Positions 60,436 to 64,000 of a DNA stretch of 64,000 nucleotides are shown here, piece by piece. The position numbers and the translations under genes were made by a program. Every line of letters begins with the position of its first letter. The first letter of the stretch is position 1. Source of the stretch: Clostridium sp. (GTDB lineage: Bacteria > Bacillota > Clostridia > Lachnospirales > Lachnospiraceae); assembly GCA_018377235.1 (NCBI GenBank), contig JAGZZT010000001.1:186001-250000 (forward strand). Reading direction: 5' to 3'. Below the pieces are notes generated by a model that worked only from the letters and a program-made list of their open reading frames with translations, did no database searches and was not told where the DNA came from.

Positions 60436-61716
60436 TTAAATTGTCACAATTCCTGCATCCTTCAGTTTCTGCAAAGACATAAGAATGCCAAGTTTCGCAT
60501 GATACCAGGTCAATCCTCCCTGGAAAAATACAGAGTACGGCGGCTTAATAGGCCCGTCTGCAGACAGTTCAATAGAAGCACCCTGGATAAAAGCTCCTGC
60601 TGCCATAATCACCTGGGAATCATATCCCGGCATATCCCATGGCTCCGGTGTCACAAAGCTGTCTACTGGCGCAGCTGCCTGAATTCCTTCGCAGAATGCA
60701 ATCACTCCCTCCGGCTTTCCAAAGGTCACTGCCTGGATGATGTCGTGACGCGATTCCGTGCTGTTCGGAACAACCAGAAAGCCCAGCTTCTCATAGACAG
60801 CGGCCGCAAAAATAGCTCCTTTTAAAGCTCCAGCTGTCACAGTAGGAGCTAAAAACAGTCCCTGAAATAAAGACTGATTAACGCCCAGGCTGGCTCCAAC
60901 CTCTCTTCCAAGTCCAGGAGAGCCCAGACGATAAGCCGCGTTCTCCACACATTTTTTTGTTCCAGCAATATAGCCTCCGATAGGAGCCAGTCCGCCGCCT
61001 GGATTTTTAATCAGAGAGCCTACAACCATATCTGCTCCCACGTCGCTTGGCTCGATGGTTTCCACAAATTCTCCGTAGCAGTTATCCACCATGCAGATGA
61101 GATCTGGCTTAATGCTCTTTACAAAGGAAATCAGCTCTCCGATCCGCTCTACTGAGAGCGTCGGTCTGGTTGCGTATCCCTTGGAACGCTGGATGGTAAC
61201 CAGCTTTGTCCTCTCGTTAATAGCTTTTCTGATTCCGTCGAAGTCAAAACTTCCGTCCTCCAGAAGATCCACCTGGCTGTAGGTAATGCCATACTCTTTC
61301 AGGGAACCGTTGGAATTTCTGATTCCGATTACCTCCTCTAAAGTATCATAGGGTTTTCCCACAGGAGAGAGCAGTTCGTCACCTGGGCGCAGATTTCCAG
61401 CCAGAGCTGTGTAGAGAGCATGAGTTCCGCAGGTAATCTGAGGTCTCACCAGAGCGTCCTCTGTGTGGAATACGCTGGCGTATACCTGCTCCAGAGTCTC
61501 CCTTCCCAGATCATTGTAGCCATAGCCTGTGGTTCCTGAAAAGTGAATATCGCTTAAACGATTCCTCTGCATGGCTGAAATAACCTTCAGCTGGTTAAAT
61601 TCCGCCGTCTCATCCACCTTTTTAAAACGCTCTTTTAGCGTCTCCTCAATTTCCAGTCCAAATTTCAGCACCTCTTCGCTGATGCCAAGCGTTTTGTACA
61701 TTGATGTTAAATCCAT
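60436..61716 (-). CDS. YnbB-type PLP-dependent enzyme (methionine gamma-lyase/aluminium-resistance family)
   Basis: This is a 426-residue fold-type I PLP enzyme. The family contains proteins annotated as aluminium-resistance or methionine-gamma-lyase-like; the reaction is not settled. The PLP lysine is in VGSLIKNPGGGLAPIGGYIAG, the stacking and aspartate region in ICMVDNCYGEFVE, and SGTTGYGYNDLGRE is diagnostic. It lies downstream of miaA, as in Bacillus and Listeria, where the glutamine synthetase repressor usually follows; that gene is not here. Confidence 0.88.
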   Translation of the reverse strand: MDLTSMYKTLGISEEVLKFGLEIEETLKERFKKVDETAEFNQLKVISAMQRNRLSDIHFSGTTGYGYNDLGRETLEQVYASVFHTEDALVRPQITCGTHALYTALAGNLRPGDELLSPVGKPYDTLEEVIGIRNSNGSLKEYGITYSQVDLLEDGSFDFDGIRKAINERTKLVTIQRSKGYATRPTLSVERIGELISFVKSIKPDLICMVDNCYGEFVETIEPSDVGADMVVGSLIKNPGGGLAPIGGYIAGTKKCVENAAYRLGSPGLGREVGASLGVNQSLFQGLFLAPTVTAGALKGAIFAAAVYEKLGFLVVPNSTESRHDIIQAVTFGKPEGVIAFCEGIQAAAPVDSFVTPEPWDMPGYDSQVIMAAGAFIQGASIELSADGPIKPPYSVFFQGGLTWYHAKLGILMSLQKLKDAGIVTI

Positions 61717-61774
61717 TGGTATCCGCCTTCCTTATTCATTTCTTTCATTAATATATTTCTTTACCGTATTAGTT

Positions 61775-62758
61775 TCAGTCCCGGTGCGCCTCCTGCCCCT
61801 GGAGAAACTTCTCCCCAAAGGCTTTCCGGCAGTCTTCCAGCACAGCGTGAAGCATCTTCTCCCTGCTGCCTTTGAAAGACTCTGATTCCAGCCACCGTAC
61901 GTTCCTCTCTCTGCGGAACCAGGTCAGCTGCCGCTTTGCAAAGTGCCTGGTATCACGCTTCAGAATATAAACTGCCTCGTCCAAAGTCAGCTGCCCGTTT
62001 AAATAATCTAATATTTCCTTGTATCCCAGTCCCTGCATGGAAACCATGTCCCTGGTACAGCCCATTGCCTGAAGGGCTTTCACCTCTTCCACCAGTCCAT
62101 GTTCCATCATCCGATCCACTCGCTCATCAATCCGGCTGTAGAGAAGCGGCCTCGGCAGATCCAGCACATAATAGAGAAACTGGTATGGCGAAGTCTTTTC
62201 CCGTTCTTTTCTGTTATGTTCAGAGATCTTCATCCCTGTCTGCCTGTAAAATTCAATAGCCCGAATCACTCTTTTTACGTTGTTTTCATGAATTGCCTCG
62301 GCTGATTCCGGATCTATCTCCTCCAGCAGGGCATGGAGAGCAGCAGGGCCATCTGTCCTGGCCTTTTTCTCCAGTTCCTTTCTGAGTTCACTGTCCTCAT
62401 CTGTCTCTGTAAAATCAATATCATACAGAAGAGCCTGAATATAAAATCCTGTTCCTCCTGCTATGATGGGAATATTTCCATGACTGTAAATCTCCTCCAT
62501 CGCCTGTTTCGCCATCTCCTGAAACCGCACCACATTGAACTCCTCCGGCGGATCCAGTACATCGATCAGGTAATGGGGAACTCCGTCCATCTCTTCCCTG
62601 GTTACCTTGGCTGATCCGATATCCATATGGCGGTACACCTGCATGGAATCAGCGCTGATAATCTCCCCGCCAATCCGCTTTGCCAGCTCAATGGAAAGTG
62701 CTGTCTTTCCGGAGGCTGTAGGGCCTGTGATAATAATAAGAGGCCGTTTCTGTTCCAT
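61775..62758 (-). CDS. miaA: tRNA dimethylallyltransferase MiaA
   Basis: This is a 327-residue enzyme that adds the isopentenyl group to A37 of UNN-reading tRNAs. GPTASGKTALS is the P-loop, ISADSMQVYRHMDIGSAK the DSxQxY motif with the catalytic Asp, and GGTGFYIQALLYDIDFTET the substrate channel. ATG 62758 is chosen because AAGGAGG lies 10 bases upstream; the frame reaches ATG 62791, which has none. Between mutL and ynbB the order is standard. Confidence 0.95.
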   Translation of the reverse strand: MEQKRPLIIITGPTASGKTALSIELAKRIGGEIISADSMQVYRHMDIGSAKVTREEMDGVPHYLIDVLDPPEEFNVVRFQEMAKQAMEEIYSHGNIPIIAGGTGFYIQALLYDIDFTETDEDSELRKELEKKARTDGPAALHALLEEIDPESAEAIHENNVKRVIRAIEFYRQTGMKISEHNRKEREKTSPYQFLYYVLDLPRPLLYSRIDERVDRMMEHGLVEEVKALQAMGCTRDMVSMQGLGYKEILDYLNGQLTLDEAVYILKRDTRHFAKRQLTWFRRERNVRWLESESFKGSREKMLHAVLEDCRKAFGEKFLQGQEAHRD

Positions 62759-62791
62759 CTGGTCTTCTTCCTCCTTCTCTTCCCTTCTCAT

Positions 62792-64000
62792 TTATACAAT
62801 CCGCTTAAATTTTTTCTCCAGCTCATACCGGCTCATAGAGATAATTGTAGGTCTTCCATGTGGGCAGGCATAAGGATTTTCCAGCTCCAGAAGCTGGTCA
62901 ATCAGCGTTTCCGCTTCAGATGCAGACAGATGATGGTTTCCCTTCACAGCTGCCTTGCAGGACAGAGAGGCAATTCTGTCATTGATTATGTCTGCTCCGC
63001 TTCTCTCCACATCCTCTGACAGATTGTCCAGCATTTCCATTAAAAGTTCCTTCTTGGCAATAGAAAACAGGTTGGCAGGCACAGCCCTTACTGCATATTC
63101 CTTTCCGCCGAAGGGCTCTATCTCAAACCCAATATTGGTAAAGTGATCCATATACCGCTCCAAAAGCAGCTGTTCGGAATCATTTAATGTCAGAATTACA
63201 GGCGGATTTACCAGCTGGGAAGTGTACTCTCTATTCTTTAAGGTAGCCATGGTCTTCTCATAAAGTACCTTTTCATGAGCTGCGTGCTGATCGATAATAT
63301 AGAGCTTGTCTCTGTATTCTACCAGCCAGTAGGTGTCAAACAGCTGGCCAATCAGCCTGTGCTCCGCCCTGGCCGCTCTGGTCAGAAGGCGATCCTCGAA
63401 AAGATCCATCTGCCTGGGTTCTTCCGGTTTTTTCTGGATTTTCTGCTCCTGTCTGTCCTCCTGTTCCGCCTGCTTTAAAACAGAGCCATATTCTGCACCT
63501 GTTTCCCGGATCTGTACTTCCGGGCTTGCCAAAGCCTTAACTGCTTTCGGAACTGGCTTAATCGGCTTTTCAAAAAGCAGCTTTGGATCTTTCAGTTCCG
63601 TCTTTGGTTTCTGAGGCTCTGCCTGTTCTGGCTGGATCGCAGAAGCATTCTCTCCTGCCAGCTCCATCTTTTTCAGCAGAGAATGCGGAGCCTGGAGCGA
63701 TGCCCGGCGTTTTTCCTCAAAAGGCTCCAGCCTCTGCATCTGAATCGGCTTTAAGGAAGGCTCATTTCTCTGGCTTTTCCCCAGCTCTACCCCCGGAATC
63801 AGCTCCCGCTCTGACAAAGCCATGGAGATCGTGTGGTAAACCATCTTATAGATCATCTCTCTATCCCTGAAGCGCAGCTCCATCTTAGCTGGATGGACAT
63901 TAACGTCCAAAAAGGATGGATCGATGGTAAAGTGCAGCATGGTAAAGGGGTATTTGTGCTGCATCATGAACGGCTTATAGGCGTCCTCAATAGCCTTGTT
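62792..64000 (-). CDS. mutL: DNA mismatch repair protein MutL, N-terminal part missing (window edge)
   Basis: The open frame runs off the right edge, so the ATPase domain that would come first is not in the window. What is present is the end of the N-terminal transducer domain (IEDAYKPFMMQHKYPFTMLHFTIDPSFLDVNVHPAKMELRF), a Pro/Lys/Glu-rich linker, and the C-terminal dimerisation/endonuclease domain with DQHAAHEKVLYE (the DQHAx2Ex4E metal motif) and CPHGRPT. Both motifs indicate a latent nicking endonuclease of the Firmicute type. The stop is next to the miaA reading frame. Confidence 0.95.
   Translation of the reverse strand, partial: NKAIEDAYKPFMMQHKYPFTMLHFTIDPSFLDVNVHPAKMELRFRDREMIYKMVYHTISMALSERELIPGVELGKSQRNEPSLKPIQMQRLEPFEEKRRASLQAPHSLLKKMELAGENASAIQPEQAEPQKPKTELKDPKLLFEKPIKPVPKAVKALASPEVQIRETGAEYGSVLKQAEQEDRQEQKIQKKPEEPRQMDLFEDRLLTRAARAEHRLIGQLFDTYWLVEYRDKLYIIDQHAAHEKVLYEKTMATLKNREYTSQLVNPPVILTLNDSEQLLLERYMDHFTNIGFEIEPFGGKEYAVRAVPANLFSIAKKELLMEMLDNLSEDVERSGADIINDRIASLSCKAAVKGNHHLSASEAETLIDQLLELENPYACPHGRPTIISMSRYELEKKFKRIV

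Overview
The window is a stretch of a low-to-mid GC Firmicute chromosome. Gene content and order point to class Clostridia, most likely Lachnospiraceae (Clostridium cluster XIVa): the TIGR03960/TIGR03936-rng-rplU-prp-rpmA-obgE order, an L27 with a Prp-cleaved N-terminus, pyruvate formate-lyase genes behind a ZTP (pfl) riboswitch, a T-box leader, a lexA/yneA-like pair, and a mreCD-PBP2-minDE-rodA-mgsA block. The taxonomic call is inference. Almost all the DNA is coding. I saw no rRNA, tRNA, CRISPR array, prophage or insertion sequence.

Layout. 1-9040 (+): RNA-modification and housekeeping genes (RsmF-like methyltransferase cut by the window edge, an RsuA-type pseudouridine synthase fused to a HAD phosphatase, a YgiQ radical SAM protein, an SDR, an RluA-type synthase, RecU, peptidase T). 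9094-12393 (-): an unassigned polytopic transporter and an asparagine-synthetase-like enzyme that lacks the Cys2 nucleophile. 12562-14420 (+): a Gly-rich TPM-domain membrane protein and PspA. 14695-24816 (+): a nucleoside locus with nucleoside hydrolase, a BMP-type nucleoside ABC importer, the uncharacterised glycyl radical enzyme YjjI with its activase YjjW, a Crp/Fnr regulator and D-serine dehydratase. 24831-28078 (+): promoter, ZTP riboswitch, pflA, pflB. 28148-29827 (+): T-box and brnQ. 29862-38291 (+): two radical SAM-related genes, RNase G, L21/Prp/L27, Obg, YhbY, NadD, YqeK, RsfS. 38292-39748: a strong palindrome and a divergent lexA / yneA-like SOS pair. 39773-64000 (-): Xer-like recombinase, TtcA-like protein, an NlpC/P60 hydrolase, a cytidylate-kinase-like protein, rluD, lspA, aroB, ylmH, sepF, yggS, an HlyD-like protein, a small P-loop protein, a D,D-carboxypeptidase lipoprotein, mgsA, rodA, minE, minD, PBP2, mreD, mreC, radC, a YnbB-type PLP enzyme, miaA and the 3' part of mutL.

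How the parts work together. The nucleoside locus would import nucleosides, split them, and feed a fragment of unknown identity to an oxygen-sensitive radical enzyme. A Crp/Fnr protein is encoded in the same run, and a perfect 20-bp palindrome sits at the -41.5 position of its likely promoter. This is my best candidate for an undescribed system. The pfl genes that follow are the fermentative counterpart, tied through ZTP to purine/one-carbon status. The minus-strand half is a cell-shape and division region in which mreB and minC are missing from their usual places.

Only one gene-free stretch exceeds 300 bases (28079-28495); it holds a promoter and the T-box leader. Family assignments rest on motifs read by eye; no database search was possible.
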